A DNA stretch of 64,000 nucleotides from Stomorhina lunata (lineage: Eukaryota > Arthropoda > Insecta > Diptera > Rhiniidae). The stretch is from contig OW121743.1 in assembly GCA_933228675.1 (NCBI GenBank), forward strand, positions 108,867,468-108,931,467. The letters are read 5' to 3'. Numbering within the stretch: position 1 is the first letter of the stretch; each line of letters opens with the position of its first letter. The translations under genes were made by a program, and so were the position numbers. This document shows positions 11,537 to 23,815 of the stretch, in pieces. Below the pieces are notes generated by a model. That model was not told the DNA's origin. It saw only the letters and a list, made by a program, of their open reading frames with translations, and did no database searches.

Positions 11537-13368
11537 TTTCACTATAAAAATGCAGTTGTAAATACTTATTCGTTTTGAATCTTTATCCACCAAAAATTGT
11601 CATTGTTTTATTTATACGCAATTTAATTTTTTTGTTGTTTGGATTAATATGCAAAAATTAACATTGTAAAAATATTTACATTATTAAATGTTAATTTCTA
11701 GCAAATGAATAAATTAAATATAATTAATATTATCGAAATTATTGAGCATAAGCATAAAAATATCCTAAAGCAATTCCAAAACTCCCAACTCTTTTAAACC
11801 GCAACGAATAAATAAATAGAAAACTATAATTGAAAAAGGGATTAGTTTTGTTGGCAACCACAGTAATAATAACAACAATAATAATAGTAATGAAAATTAA
11901 ATATTTAGTAATAAATTAGTAAAGGCGTTATTACTGTATTTATATAAAAATATACATAAATATTGTTAATTATGGGAATATTTGCAATTTTGGCGATCCT
12001 GCGAGAGTAAATTGTGAAAAACAAATATTTTGTGGAGTTTTAAATTTGGCAATAATTGTAATTATTTATTAAGTACAAAGGCAAAATGTATGCATTGAAT
12101 GAACTTATGGCAAAATAACTTAAGTCGAGATAAGATTTTTTTTTATATTTATTATCCCATAGAGTAACTGGTTATAGATAAATATTTTGCTTTAATTTTA
12201 ACTGTACGATATCTTAAAGTTTTTAAATACAGATTTAGTATATAAAGTTTTTCAAAACCTTAAAATTTAAGTTAAGTGGTTTAAGCACATCTGCACATAA
12301 TAACACAATATTTGCAAAAACCTACCACATATTTACATAAATACAATTTAAATGAGCTCAAATAACAATAATTACGAACTAAGTATTTAAGTGTTTGTTG
12401 CATGCAACATTTCGAGGTATGTGTATGGGAATATTAAATTTTTTTATTTCGCATTTTATTTATAATTTTTAGTTAATTTACTAATAACAGAATTGACCTT
12501 TTTGTTATGATAATATTATATTTTTTTTTCAGTCCTTTTGTTTTTGGTGGCTTTGATTATTGTGGCTATTGGCTAAAACGGTTTTAATAAATACAAAATC
12601 CATAAAATATAATTTGTGTGTTTAGTTTCAAAGCAGAATTATAATTTTTTGTGTAAATATTTAGGTTTAGTTATTTATTTAATTTATATCTATTTAATAT
12701 TTATGGACTAGTATATTAAATTTCGAATTTATGTCATAGATTAAACTTAATCTTTAATTTTATTAAATTATTTAAATTTGTAAAACAGCTTATGATATAC
12801 ATACATACATACCTAAGCGGAAAATAATTAAAAATCCAATTGTTTCCAACTTTTTTCTATAAATTTGAATTTTTTGCTTATTTAGGCATTTATTTAGTTT
12901 TAATCCACATTAATTGTTTTTTTAGAAACAAAAAAAAAAAATGTAAATGATGTGAAAATTGTACACTTGCGTTAAAATTAATTTTTAAATAAACAAACAT
13001 TTAAATTGTTTAATTAAATTAATAAGTTTAACTATTTTTTAGTATTTTTAATTAAATAATTAAAAAATGGTAATTAAATTATTTAATTAAAATATTGGTT
13101 GATGTTTACTCAGATTTTTTTTTTTTCATTTTAAAATTAAAATATTTAAATTAAAACGGCCAATCATCATATATAAAATTAGCTTCTGGATAAATTATAT
13201 CGAAATGCCAAAGTTCAAAACTTTTTTGTTCAAAAATCAAAACGCATTGAGGAAAAGTTGTCTTCATCAAAATCTTTGATTTATTAAAAAAAAACTGTTT
13301 ATTACGACAATAAATAATTGTAATAACTTGGGATCCTAGTGCAATACACATATTTAAAACTTTTTATA
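11537..13368. other. Unique, very AT-rich DNA, no gene recognised
   Basis: Long A/T stretches, short CATA runs (about 12795-12812) and many stops in all frames. A 66-codon open frame on the minus strand at 13151-13351 has no recognisable domain. No terminal repeats or RNA gene seen. Confidence 0.6.
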
Positions 13369-13369
13369 A

Positions 13370-15645
13370 AAAAAAATTTTCTATAGAGAATTTTTGTCTT
13401 GAAGATTTTTATAGAATTTTTTAAGAAAATTTGTGCATGCAAATTTTTTGTAGATTTTTTAATACAAAATTTTTATAGAAAACTTTTCTATAGAAAAATT
13501 TATTCCAAAATTTTTCTGTAAAAAATTTTAGTAGAAAATTTTTGAATAGAAAATTTTTCTTTAAAATATTTTGTTTAGAAAATTTTTCTGTAGAAAATTT
13601 TTATAGAAATTTTTTTCTATAGAAAATTTTTTTTCTAGAAAAATTTTATAGAAAAATTATCTATATAAATTTTTTTAAGAAAATTTGTCCATACAAAAAA
13701 TTTTATAAAAAAATTTTCTATAGAAAAAGTTTTGTTAGAAAAATTTTCCTTACAAAATTTTTGCATAGAAGTTTTTGTATAAAAAATTTTAGTAAAAATT
13801 TTTTTATAAAAATTTTAGTAGAAAGTTTGTCTACACAAAATTTTTATAGAAAATGTTTCTATCAAAAAATTTTAAAGAAAATTTCTCTATAAAAAATTTT
13901 TTATTGAAAATTTTTATATAGAGAATTTTTATATCGAAGATTTTCCTTTAAAAATAAAAAAAAAAATTAACGAAAATTTTGATAAAGAATTTTGTATAGT
14001 TAATTTTGATGGAGCATTTTTCTATAGAAAATTTGTAACAAAAAATATTTAGAGAAAATTTTTCTGTAAAAAATTATGATACAAAATTTTTTATATTGAA
14101 ACTTTTATAGAGAATTTTTCTTTAGAATATTTGTTTAGAAAATTTTTCCACAGAAAATTTTTATGGAAAATTTGTTTATAGAAAGTTTCTATCGAAAATG
14201 TGGTTAAAGAAAATTTTTCTATAGAACTTATTTATAGAAAACTTTTCTATAGAAAATTCTTCTAGAAAATTTTTGTACAAAAATTATCTATAGAAAATTT
14301 TTATAGTAAATTTTTTTTTGAAAAAATTGGTCCATACAAAACTTTTATTGATTTTTTAATAGAAAATTTTTATAGAAAATTTTTCTAAAGAAAATTTTTC
14401 TAGAAAACTTTTCTATAGAAAATTAGTTAATAGAAAATTTTTAAAGAATATTTTTAATAGAAAATTTTTATAAAAAGTTTTTATAAAAAATTTTTAAATA
14501 CAAAATTTTTGCATTGAAATTTTTCAATAAAAAATTTAAGTAGAAAAATTTTCTGTTAAAAATTTTAGTTAAAAATTTGTCTGTAAAAAAATTTGAGTAG
14601 AAAATTTTTGAACTGAAAATTATAGTAGAAAATTTTTCTGTAAAAAATTTTAGAACAAAATTTTTGAATACAAAATTATAGTAGAAAACTTGTCTACACA
14701 AAATTTTTATAGAAAATTTTTCTATAAAAAAATTAAAAAAAAAAATTTTTAATAAAAAAATTTTAAAGAAAATTTTTCTATAAAAAATTTTTTTTTAGAA
14801 AATTTTTGTATAGAGAATTTTTATATCGAAGTTTTAATCAAAAAATTTTTTATTGAAAATTTTAAAAGAAAAAAAATTTTGATAAAAAATTTTGGTGTAG
14901 AAAATTTTGATAGAACATTTTTCTATAGAAATGTTTATAGAAAATTTTCCTAAAGATAATTTTTTAGCAAAAAATATTTTGAGAAAATTAATCTGTAAAA
15001 AAATTTCATAAAAACGTTTTCAATTAAACCTTTAATAGAGAATTTTCTTAAGAAAATTTTTCTAAAAAAATTTTGCTGGAAAATTTTTCTTTGGAATATA
15101 TTTTTTTTTTTTAATTTTTAAGTAGAAAAATTTTCTATAGAAAATTTTTCTAGAACATCGTTTTATAAAATATTTTTATAGAAAAAAAAAAATTTTATAG
15201 AAAATTTTCTATAGAAGATTTTTCTAGAAAATTTTTTTAAAGAAATTTTTTATAGAAAACTTTTTTAAAAAATTTTTTTAAAGGAAGATTTATAGAAAAT
15301 TTTTTTCTGCAAAAAAATTTTACTAGAAAATTTTTAATAGATAATTGTAGTAGAAAATTTGTCTGCACAAAATTTTTGTAGAAAATTAGAAGAAATTTGT
15401 TATATAAAAAATTTTCGAAGAAAATTTTTCTATAAAGTTTTTTTTTTAGAAAATTTTTCTATAGAAAAAATTTTTATAGAAAACTTTTCTATACAGGATG
15501 AAAAAAACAACTTTTCTAAAATATTTATTGAAAATTGTTCTTCAAGAAATTTTCCACAAAAAAATTTTCTACAAAAAATTAGAAATATTTTTCAAAATTT
15601 TTCTATAGAAAATTTTTATAAAAAATCTCAAAAAACTGCTTTAAA
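13370..15645. repeat. Degenerate AT satellite (TATAGAAAATTTTT modules)
   Basis: Irregular modules of CTATAGAAAATTTTT and TAGAAAATTTTTATAG with variable spacing. No constant period is kept, unlike the 31-bp arrays, but the vocabulary is the same. The roughly 100-codon frames here (for example 14468-14701 minus, 15359-15673 plus) are by-products of the repeat and rich in F, K and I. Confidence 0.8.
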
Positions 15646-17335
15646 ATTGGACCGATCAAATCGGGTACTGTGAGGACAGCCACGGCAGCCAAATGCATTA
15701 ATTAATATTTTATTTTTAATCGGAACAATTGTACTTCACAAAAAAAAAGTATTAGGCAAAATTTAAAAAAGTTTTTGTTCAAATGAATTTTTATATTAAG
15801 ACTTCTAAATGGCCCTCCCGATATAAAAACGACCGCATATAAAGAGTGTGGATAAGGAGAAGCATTGCAGCTTGAAAGTGTAATTGGTGACCTTAATATA
15901 TGGATTCAACAGACATTACTCTGAATGTCAAGAGCGGCCGTACTTGATTACGACTTGTCGACTTGTCAGTCGACAAGTTGATGATCTACGCTTTTTCTTA
16001 TGGTTTATGAACATAATTCTAAAAAGTTTTGTTTGTAAATAAGTATTAATGCGAGGTTTTCGATCTGAATTGGGGATAATCCTTCTGAAGATCCTTCTGG
16101 CCTAACCAACCATCGAAACGCGTCGAGGTATTTGGGTTTCTCCGCAAACAATTTTTGGCTTTTTTATCAATAAATTGGTCTGTTACATTAATAAAAAAAT
16201 GTAACAGATTTGGGATCAAATACGAATAGTCATCCTTTTTTTTAATAATGTTTACATCCCGACAATTTTGTTATTTTTTGTTAAATAAATAATATTAATC
16301 GACATTTTTGCTTTTTTTTAATTTATTATAATTTTTATAGAACACTTTTCTATAAAAAATTTTTATAGAAAATTTTCTATAGAAGATTTTTCTAGAAAAT
16401 TTTTTATAGAAAACTTTTTTAGAAAATTTTTTTAAAGGAAAATTTATAGAAAATTTTCTTCTGCAAAAAAATTTTACTAGAAAATTTTTAATAGATAATT
16501 GTAGTAGAAAATTTGTCTGCACAAAATTTTTGTAGAAAATTAGAAGAAATTTGTTCTATAAAAAATTTTCGAAGAAAATTTTTCTATAAAGTTTTTTTTT
16601 TAGAAAATTTTTCTATAGAAAAAATTTTTATAGAAAACTTTTCTATACAGGATGAAAAAAAAACAACTTTTCTAAAATATTTATAGAAAATTGTTCTTCA
16701 GGAAATTTTTAAAAAAATTTTCCACAAAAAAATTTTCTATAAAAAATTAGAAATATTTTTCAAAATTTTTCTATAGAAAATTTTTATAAAAAATCTCAAA
16801 AAACTGCTTTAAAATTGGACCGATCAAATCGGGTACTGTGAGGACAGCCACGGCAGCCAAATGCATTAAAACGACCGCATATAAAGAGTGTGGATAAGGA
16901 GAAGCATTACAGCTTGATCGGATAGTGTAATTGGTGACCTTAATATATGGATTCGACAGAAATTACTCTGAATGTCAAGAGCGGCCGTACTTGATCATTC
17001 GACAAGTCGATGATCTACGCTTTTTCTTATGGTTTATGAACATAATTCTAAACAGTTTTGTTTGTAAATAAGTATTAATGCGAGGTTTTCGATCTGTCTG
17101 AATTGGGGATAATCCTGCCGAAGAGATGGCCTAACCAACCATCGAAACGCGTCGAGGTTTTGGGTTTCTCCGCAAACAATTTTTGGCTTTTTATCAATAA
17201 ATTGGTCTGTTACATTAATAAAAAAATTTAACAGATTTGGGATCAAATACGAATAGTCATTTCTTTTTTGTCATTTTTTGTTAAATAAATAATATTAATC
17301 GACATTTTTGCTTTTTTTTAATTTATTATAATATT
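15185..17335. repeat. Large tandem duplication, about 1.15 kb and 1.0 kb copies
   Basis: Copy 1 is about 15185-16335 and copy 2 about 16336-17335. Shared landmarks: ATACAGGATGAAAA at 15491 and 16645 (offset 1154), and AGAGCGGCCGTACTTGAT at 15931 and 16978 (offset 1047). The offset changes because about 125 bp (roughly 15703-15828) present in copy 1 is absent from copy 2. Each copy has a satellite half, then a unique half with GGACAGCCACGGCAGCC, CTAACCAACCATCGAAAC and TTAATCGACATTTTTGC. Copy 1 also holds a 10-bp hairpin ACTTGTCGAC/GTCGACAAGT (15953-15978) that is partly lost in copy 2. Confidence 0.88.
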
Positions 17336-18665
17336 GCGACATCCTTTGAAAGTTGAATCAACTGCTTAGTTCACATAGCCCAAAATATATTCCTCCAAAT
17401 CACATATTTTCACATTAAAATTATCTCAAATTCTCAACCTATGACTTTACAACTAACATTGCATGCCCCAACTCTTTAAGGTGTTTGAAAATTAAAACAA
17501 ATTTTTTTTCTTCATATACCTCAAAACATTACGGATTTGTTATCAACCGAATTTCAAACATAAAAATAAAAAACCTTTTAGTGAATAATGAAGAAAAAAA
17601 GGCTAAAAAAAATAGAAATAAAGAATGCAAATTTTTCTTAAATGAACATGAACAAGATTTAAACACTTTACAAAAGCAACAAAGTAATACAACTCCTTTC
17701 AGAGGGAGGGCTTTAAAAGCGAAGGGTATTGAAACGGGGAATACAGATACAATAAGACTAAACTAAAAGCCAATGGAATTGAACACGACTACCTTTAATT
17801 AGTTAGAGCTTTACAAAGGTGCGAATAAACAACAACAAGAAGGACAATAATAAAAACAACGGCATGAGCAACAATAACGACATCAGCACTAAATAGCAAT
17901 GATGACAACAGCAGCACAAAACATACATACCAACAACACACTATTCATCTCTTAAATACTTGTGGATATACAGAAGATATATACATCCACACAATTGACA
18001 TTACCTATACTAATATGTATGTATGTACATTTGTATCCGCTAAAACACATTCTATTCCAGTTTCGAAGCACTGTGTAGGTAAGTAATGAAAACTTTTATG
18101 TGAATTTTCATTAGTTTTTTTTGTCATTGTCGTAGTGGCTTTTTGTAGTTAGTTTTTCTTTAGAACAAAGTTGCTTGAATAAACAACAAGCGCAAATGCT
18201 TTAATTGGAGTCGGTTCCAAATTTTCGAGTGAATACCCACTATTTTGTAAACTAAAGAAACAGACAGATATGCACACGTAAAGGTAGTTCAATATTCTAA
18301 CATTATTTGTAATTGCAAAAATTGTAAAATTATGTTCACACTTGTATAACCCAGAGGTTCTAGCTTGAAGGGCTCTCTACAAAACTAAAGAAATCACATG
18401 CACATCATAATTTGTATGCGTGCTTGTTATTGGAGAGCTTTGATTGAGCTAAAGCTCAAGTGTAATCTGTTAGTTAGTAATAAGCCTTTGTTAAAATCTC
18501 CATTTATTTCATCGATTTTCATCGACACGGACCTTCAGTTTAGAACTATCGGGCATATATACACGTACATATATAGAAATGTTAATTATTGTGTAAGTGC
18601 TTGATTAGGAATACGAAAGTATATTAATCATGAACTATAAATAAGTTCCTAATTTTTTTGTTTTC
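17336..18665. other. Unique DNA, no gene recognised
   Basis: Includes a CAA/ACA-rich patch (17825-17940) typical of insect intergenic or intronic sequence. A 93-codon open frame at 17485-17766 is K/N-rich without a recognised domain and is not called as a gene. Confidence 0.55.
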
Positions 18666-18669
18666 AATT

Positions 18670-18835
18670 CCATAGAAATTTTTTAATAGAAAAATATTTT
18701 TATCGAAATCTTTTCTATAAAAACAAGTTTTAATCAAAAATTTTTCTACAGAAAAATATTTTTGTCGAAAAATTTTCTATAGAAAAATATTTTAATTGAA
18801 AAATTCTTTTTAGACAATTTTTTTATCGAAGATAC
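18670..18835. repeat. Short block of the AT satellite
   Basis: About five modules of TTTTCTATAGAAAAATATTT with the spacer TTATCGAAA or TTAATCAAA. Same vocabulary as the 4386-9335 array. It directly abuts the 96-bp minisatellite. Confidence 0.75.
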
Positions 18836-18837
18836 TT

Positions 18838-20585
18838 GATTTTTGGGATCATTTTGAAAATTTTGATTTTTTGAACCAATGACATAAAATTGGCTGTAGT
18901 TTCTTAAATAAGCGTCCAATCGAGAAAATACTTGATTTTTGAGATCATTTTGAAAACTGTGATTTTTTGTATCAAAAACTTAAAATGGGCTATAGTTTCT
19001 TAAATAAGCATTCAATCGAGAAAATATTTGATTTTTGGGATCATTTTGAAAATTTTGATTTTTTATACCAAAAACAAAAAATTCGCTGTAGTTTCTTAAT
19101 TAAGCGTCCAATCGAGAAAATACTTGATTTTTGGGATCATTTTAAAAATAATCACTTTTTTGTACCAAAAACATAAAATTGGCTGTAGTTTCTTAAATAA
19201 GCATCCAATCGAGAAAATAATTGATTTTTGGGATCATTTTGAAAATATTGATTTTTTGTTCTAAAAACTTAAAATTGGCTGTAGTTTCTTAAATAAGCGT
19301 AAAATCGAGAAAATAATTGATTTTTGTGATCATTTTGAAAATTTTGATTTTTGGTAGCAAAAACTTAAAATTGGTTGAAGTTTTCTAAATAAGCGTAAGA
19401 TCGAGAAAATAATTGATTTTTGGGATCATTTTGATATTAATGATTTTTTGTACCAAAAACTTAAAATTGGCTCCAATCGAGAAATTGATTGATTTTTGGG
19501 ATCATTTTGAAAATTTTGATTTTTTGTACCAAAACCTTAAAATTGGCTGTAGTTTCTAGAATAAGCGCCCAATCGAGAAAATAATTGATTTTTAGGATCA
19601 TTTTGAAAATTATGGTTTTTTGTACCAAAAACTTATAATTGGCTGTAGTTTCTTAAATAAGCGCCCAATCGAGAAAATAACTGATTTCTGATCATTTTGA
19701 AAACACTTGATTTTTATATGGTCATTTTGATTTTTCTTTTTGAAAAGATTCGTTTTTTGTACCAAAATCTTAAAATTGGCTGTAGTTTCTTAAATAAGCG
19801 TCCAATCGAGAAAATAATTGATTTTGGGATCATTTTGAAAACTTTGATTTTTTGTACCAAAAACTTAAAATTGGCTGTAGTTTCTTAAATAAGCGTCCAA
19901 TCGAGAAAATAATTGATTTTTCGGTCATTTTGAAAGCAATGGTTTTTTGAATCAAAATTGGCTGTAGTTTCTGAAATAAGCGTCCAATCGAGAAAATAAT
20001 TGATTTTTGTAATCACTTTGAAATTACTATTTTTTGTACCAAAAACTTAAAAATGTCTGTAGTTTCTTAAATAAGAAAATAATTGATTTTTGGAATCATT
20101 TTGAAAAAATTGAATTTTTGTACCAAAAACTTAAAATTGGCTATAGTTTTTTAAATAAGAGTTCAATCGAGAAAATATTTGATTTTTGGGATCATTTTGA
20201 AAATTTTGATTTTTTGTACCAAAATCTTAGTTTCTTAAATAAGCGTCCAATCGAGAAATTAATTGATTTTTGGGATCATTTTGAAAATTTTGAGTTTTTG
20301 TACCAAAAATATAAAATTGACTGTAGTTTCTTAAATAAGCGTTCAATCGAGAAAAAAAATGATTTTTGGGATCATTTTGAAAAAATTGGTTTTTTGTACC
20401 AAAAACTTAAAATTGGCTGTAGTTTCTTAAATAAGCGTCCAATCGAGAAAATAATGGATTTTTGGGATCATTTTGAAAAACTTGAGTTTTTGTAACAAAA
20501 ACTTAAAATTGAGAAAAAACTTGATTTTTGGATCATTTTGAAAATATCGATTTTTTGTACCAAAAATTCAAAAATGGCAGTTTTA
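18838..20585 (+). repeat. 96-97-bp minisatellite, about 18 units
   Basis: The unit contains GTACCAAAAACTTAAAATTG, GCTGTAGTTTCTTAAATAAG, CGTCCAATCGAGAAAATAAT and TGATTTTTGGGATCATTTTG in that order. The landmark TTCTTAAATA occurs at 18901, 18997, 19093 and 19190 (spacing 96, 96, 97). Some units are shortened (for example near 19465, 19930, 20075 and 20225). Because 96 is a multiple of three, frames stay open across several units (20034-20495 reads 153 codons with a 32-residue period including SFLNKRPIEK and DFWDHFEN). The frame is lost wherever a unit is 97 bp or truncated, so it is judged non-coding. Confidence 0.92.
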
Positions 20586-22061
20586 ATAAGATATTCAAGA
20601 TAAATCTTAAGAAATTTTGTTTTGTCTAGGACGAAAGACTAAAAATTTTAATATAATTAAAAAGCATCCTACGTAATTTCGCTAAACAAACAAGACAACT
20701 ATGCCGACTATTTGGCATTAAAAAATTCAAAGAAAACTAGTGTGCAAACAGACACACTAGTGTTTTTATTATCCACTTTTAAAGTCTATAAATTTGAACA
20801 ATTCGTTAAGTTTGAGTAATGAATAGAAAAGAAAAAAGAAGGCATTTTAGTACAAGTAACTATGTATGTAAGTCACAAAATAACAACTACTAGTAAAAAC
20901 TAGCACGAGAATATTCTTGAGAGATAATAAATGTTGAAAGCCTCGATTTAATGCAATGGCATGTCATTGTCATGTTGTGTTGATTACAATTAACCAACAA
21001 ACTACGAGTACTAACTAACCAACCAACCAATGAACCAACAAACAAAATGTACAACAATTACTAACTCAACTCGGGAAAACTATATATTTAATGTAGAGAT
21101 TTAGCTTTTTATTTAATTTTTTGGTTTAATTTGTTGCCACCATCATCACCCCACTAGAGTCAGTGCCACAATAAACTTTTAGTTGTAGCAAATGTGTGAA
21201 ACTCGTAAAGATGACAAAGTAAGTGTAATGTTGTAGCTGTTGCATGCCACATATTTATTTACTTGCCTGCTTACCCACTACATACTTATATATCGACTAC
21301 ATCATGCAAGTCCTTTTATGTCTTTTTTGTGTTGGGTTTTAAATTTCTCAGTTTGTCTTGTTTTTGCTTAAATAGAAAAAGTGGAGGCACTCACAAAAAA
21401 AAAAAATCATTGACTAGTTAAAAGGTAAAACAATACTTGCTAATCACACACTAAATGCAACAAAAAAAGAAAAAAATGCATCCTCACAAAAAAAGTGTTT
21501 CTTTTCATTGCGGTAGTTAAACTTCAAACGGTGGAAAAAGGTGACAATATCCCTTAAAAGATTTTGCTTTTATTCGTTATTCGCCAATAGTTTTTATGGC
21601 ATTTCTTCTTTATGTGGAAAAGAACAACAGAAACATTTTTAGTTATCGGCAATTGTTGTTGTTGTTGCTGGTAGTGTGTAATTAAAGGACATTTACAGCT
21701 TAGTTTTGGTCGTTTGTGAAAAACAGAAATTTCTTTTTGTAAAGGGAAATAGTGAGGAATAGAAAACAATCTTTAATTGCCAAACTCGTGTGGTCAATAA
21801 ATGAACTTTTTCGAAAGTTCAGTCAAACGTTGTTTCGAACTTTTTATTTAGTTGAATGTTAAAAAATATATTTAATCAATATTGTTGTTATACTATCGTT
21901 TTATACTTATACTAGCAACTTACAGTTAATATTACTTCTTCACTCATACTAACATTTTCAACACGATTTTTCCGAAATAATGTTCCATATTAAGACACAG
22001 GTATTTTTTCAATGATCGTAATCGTAAAGAAGCTTAATTATATTCATACTTATGGTTCATA
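20586..22061. other. Unique DNA, no gene recognised
   Basis: Contains a small hairpin ACTAGTGTG/CACACTAGT (about 20738-20763), AACCAACCAACC-type runs (21010-21050) and a TTGTTG run (21655-21670). The 71-codon minus-strand frame at 21554-21769 covers the TTGTTG run and has a glutamine tract; not supported as a gene. Confidence 0.5.
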
Positions 22062-23039
22062 CTCAGTACTAGGGTTTGCAGTTCGGTTTTAACCGAAACC
22101 GAAACCTCGGTTTTTTATGCCTCAAAACCGAAACCGAAAACCGTGGAAAAAAACGCGGTTTTAGCTATTTATTTTTCAAAATTTTTTGTTGGTATTATTC
22201 AGAAATAACATTAGCTTATCATAAATTTCCACATAATTTTTCTATTTAATGAAGCAGAAGAATGAAGAAGGGGAAGACGGTATGTGAACGTAAACATTCA
22301 CGATTCTCATGGTAAATTTTATAACCTGGGCCGTATTTTAGGAACGTGTAATTTCAAGCAAACGCAAGGAACTATTAGACAAAGGCTAATGGAGTTTGAT
22401 ATTTCACTTAATACAAACATCGTAGCATGTACTATAGATGGAGCATCAGCCAATATCAAATTTGTATCTGAAAATCAATTTTGAAGACCGATTGCCCATA
22501 TACAATTGAACCTAGAGGCTTTAAGAAAAACTGTTCAGTATTTAAAAAACTCGTCAGTTCGTTATATTTTACAAACAAGCGTTAAAAAACATCATAATCG
22601 TGAATTAAGTTTTCTCTTAGTTTTCTGCTTCTATACAAAGTATTCATGAAAGTTTAGAAATGTTATCGACCTTAGATTTGCTTCATTCTTTCGACTTTGA
22701 AATTGTAAATTCTTTAAAATCTTTGCAATTTGTAAAAATTACTATTGAATCAATTTGTCGCTCGGATGCAAAAATTATTCACGCTAAAGGGGCCCTGCAG
22801 TTTCTCCAAAAGAAACAAGACTTATTTAAGAAATCCCTCATATTTAAAAAACCTGAATTATTTTCCTGAATTTTAGTATTAAATTATAATATGTTTTAAT
22901 GAAGTTATCTAAATTTTCCTACAAATTTAAACTGAAATAGTTTTATTTAAAAAACCGAAAACCGAACCGAAACCGGCGGTTTTAAAACCGAAACCGCGGT
23001 TTCTCATTTTCGCGGTTTTTTGCAAACCCTACTCAGTAC
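22062..23039 (+). mobile_element. hAT transposon relic with 8-bp target duplication
   Basis: The element is 22070-23031 (962 bp), flanked by perfect 8-bp repeats CTCAGTAC (22062-22069 and 23032-23039), the hAT hallmark. The ends are TAGGGTTTGCA and its complement. Both subterminal regions are packed with AAACCGAAACCG and CGGTTTT motifs in both orientations (about 22085-22165 and 22950-23020), plausibly transposase-binding repeats. The interior keeps hAT transposase fragments. At 962 bp it is far shorter than an autonomous hAT (usually 2.5-4 kb), so it is internally deleted. Confidence 0.9.
22284..22869 (+). pseudogene. hAT transposase fragments
   Basis: Two frame-separated pieces. Piece 1 (22284-22484, 66 codons) contains GKFYNLGRILGTCN, LMEFDISLNTNIVACTIDGA and SANIKF. 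This matches the hAT catalytic-domain block in which a ...TDGAsnm... motif carries an acidic catalytic residue. Piece 2 (22660-22869, 69 codons) contains ITIESICRSDAKIIHAKGAL, like the hAT segment following the insertion domain. Stops and frameshifts separate them, and both the zinc-finger N-terminus and the C-terminal dimerisation domain are missing. Non-functional. Confidence 0.75.
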
Positions 23040-23080
23040 CGTAATATACTCACATCACTGTATATAAATGATGATAGAAC

Positions 23081-23474
23081 ATACTGCGACAAATAGAATA
23101 AAGTAAAAGTTTTTGGGTTGTTGTACCATTTTCTGGTAGATACTATCGAGTAGAACAACACTTTGTTTTTGGAATTTTCAGAACACCCTCAAAGTCTTGA
23201 GTTACTGATAAAAACCGGTTTTTTATACCCGTATGCACTTATCACCCTGTAACTTAGACAAATACCAACCGCTGTTAATTTTTTCTCAGATATTGAAAGA
23301 AGAAGCTTTGAGGTTTTCAACGATATAAGCTATAGGGTGATAAGAGCATACGGGTATAAAAAACCGGTTTTTTATCCGAAACTCAAGATTTTGGGGGTGG
23401 TTTGTTCTCAGTACCTACCAGGAAAATGGTATAATATCCCAGAAACTTTTACTTTATTTTATTTGTCGCAGTGT
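23081..23474. mobile_element. Foldback element, about 394 bp with about 150-bp arms
   Basis: The left arm begins ACTGCGACAAATAGAATAAA (about 23083) and the right arm ends with the complement of ACTGCGACAAATAAAATAAA (about 23472). Arm similarity continues inward through ACCATTTTCTGGTAG, CTTGAGTTACTGATAAAAA and AACCGGTTTTTTATACCCG to CTTATCACCCT. The loop is about 90 bp. No transposase. No target duplication was confirmed. Confidence 0.85.
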
Positions 23475-23815
23475 GTAGCAGAGATTGAGTGAATGTTGTC
23501 CTGACTTTAAATTTTTATTAAAATCTAGAACCCTATTTTTTTACGAATATATAATAAAACATTAACTTTTATAAAAAAAACTTCTTTCGAAAAAGTTAAA
23601 AATTGATTAAAAATTAGTAAATTACAAATATTTGACTATGGAGACTTCTCAACACAAAACGATTCGAAAACGGGTTTACAGTTTTAAAATGTTTCGAATC
23701 GTTGTTGGCTATATATACGTCACTATTATTCCAATAATTTAAAAAATTCAATTTTCATTCTATATTAATGCACAATCGTCCAAAAACTAAAATGACGAAG
23801 AGAAATATCAGTTTT
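23475..23815. other. Spacer with a small hairpin
   Basis: Mostly unique AT-rich sequence. A perfect 12-bp inverted repeat AACGATTCGAAA (23658-23669) pairs with TTTCGAATCGTT (23692-23703) across 22 bp. Function unknown. Confidence 0.6.

Noticed and set aside
17485..17766. 93-codon open frame as a small gene
   Set aside because: K/N-rich AT-driven composition, no domain, no promoter or splice context.
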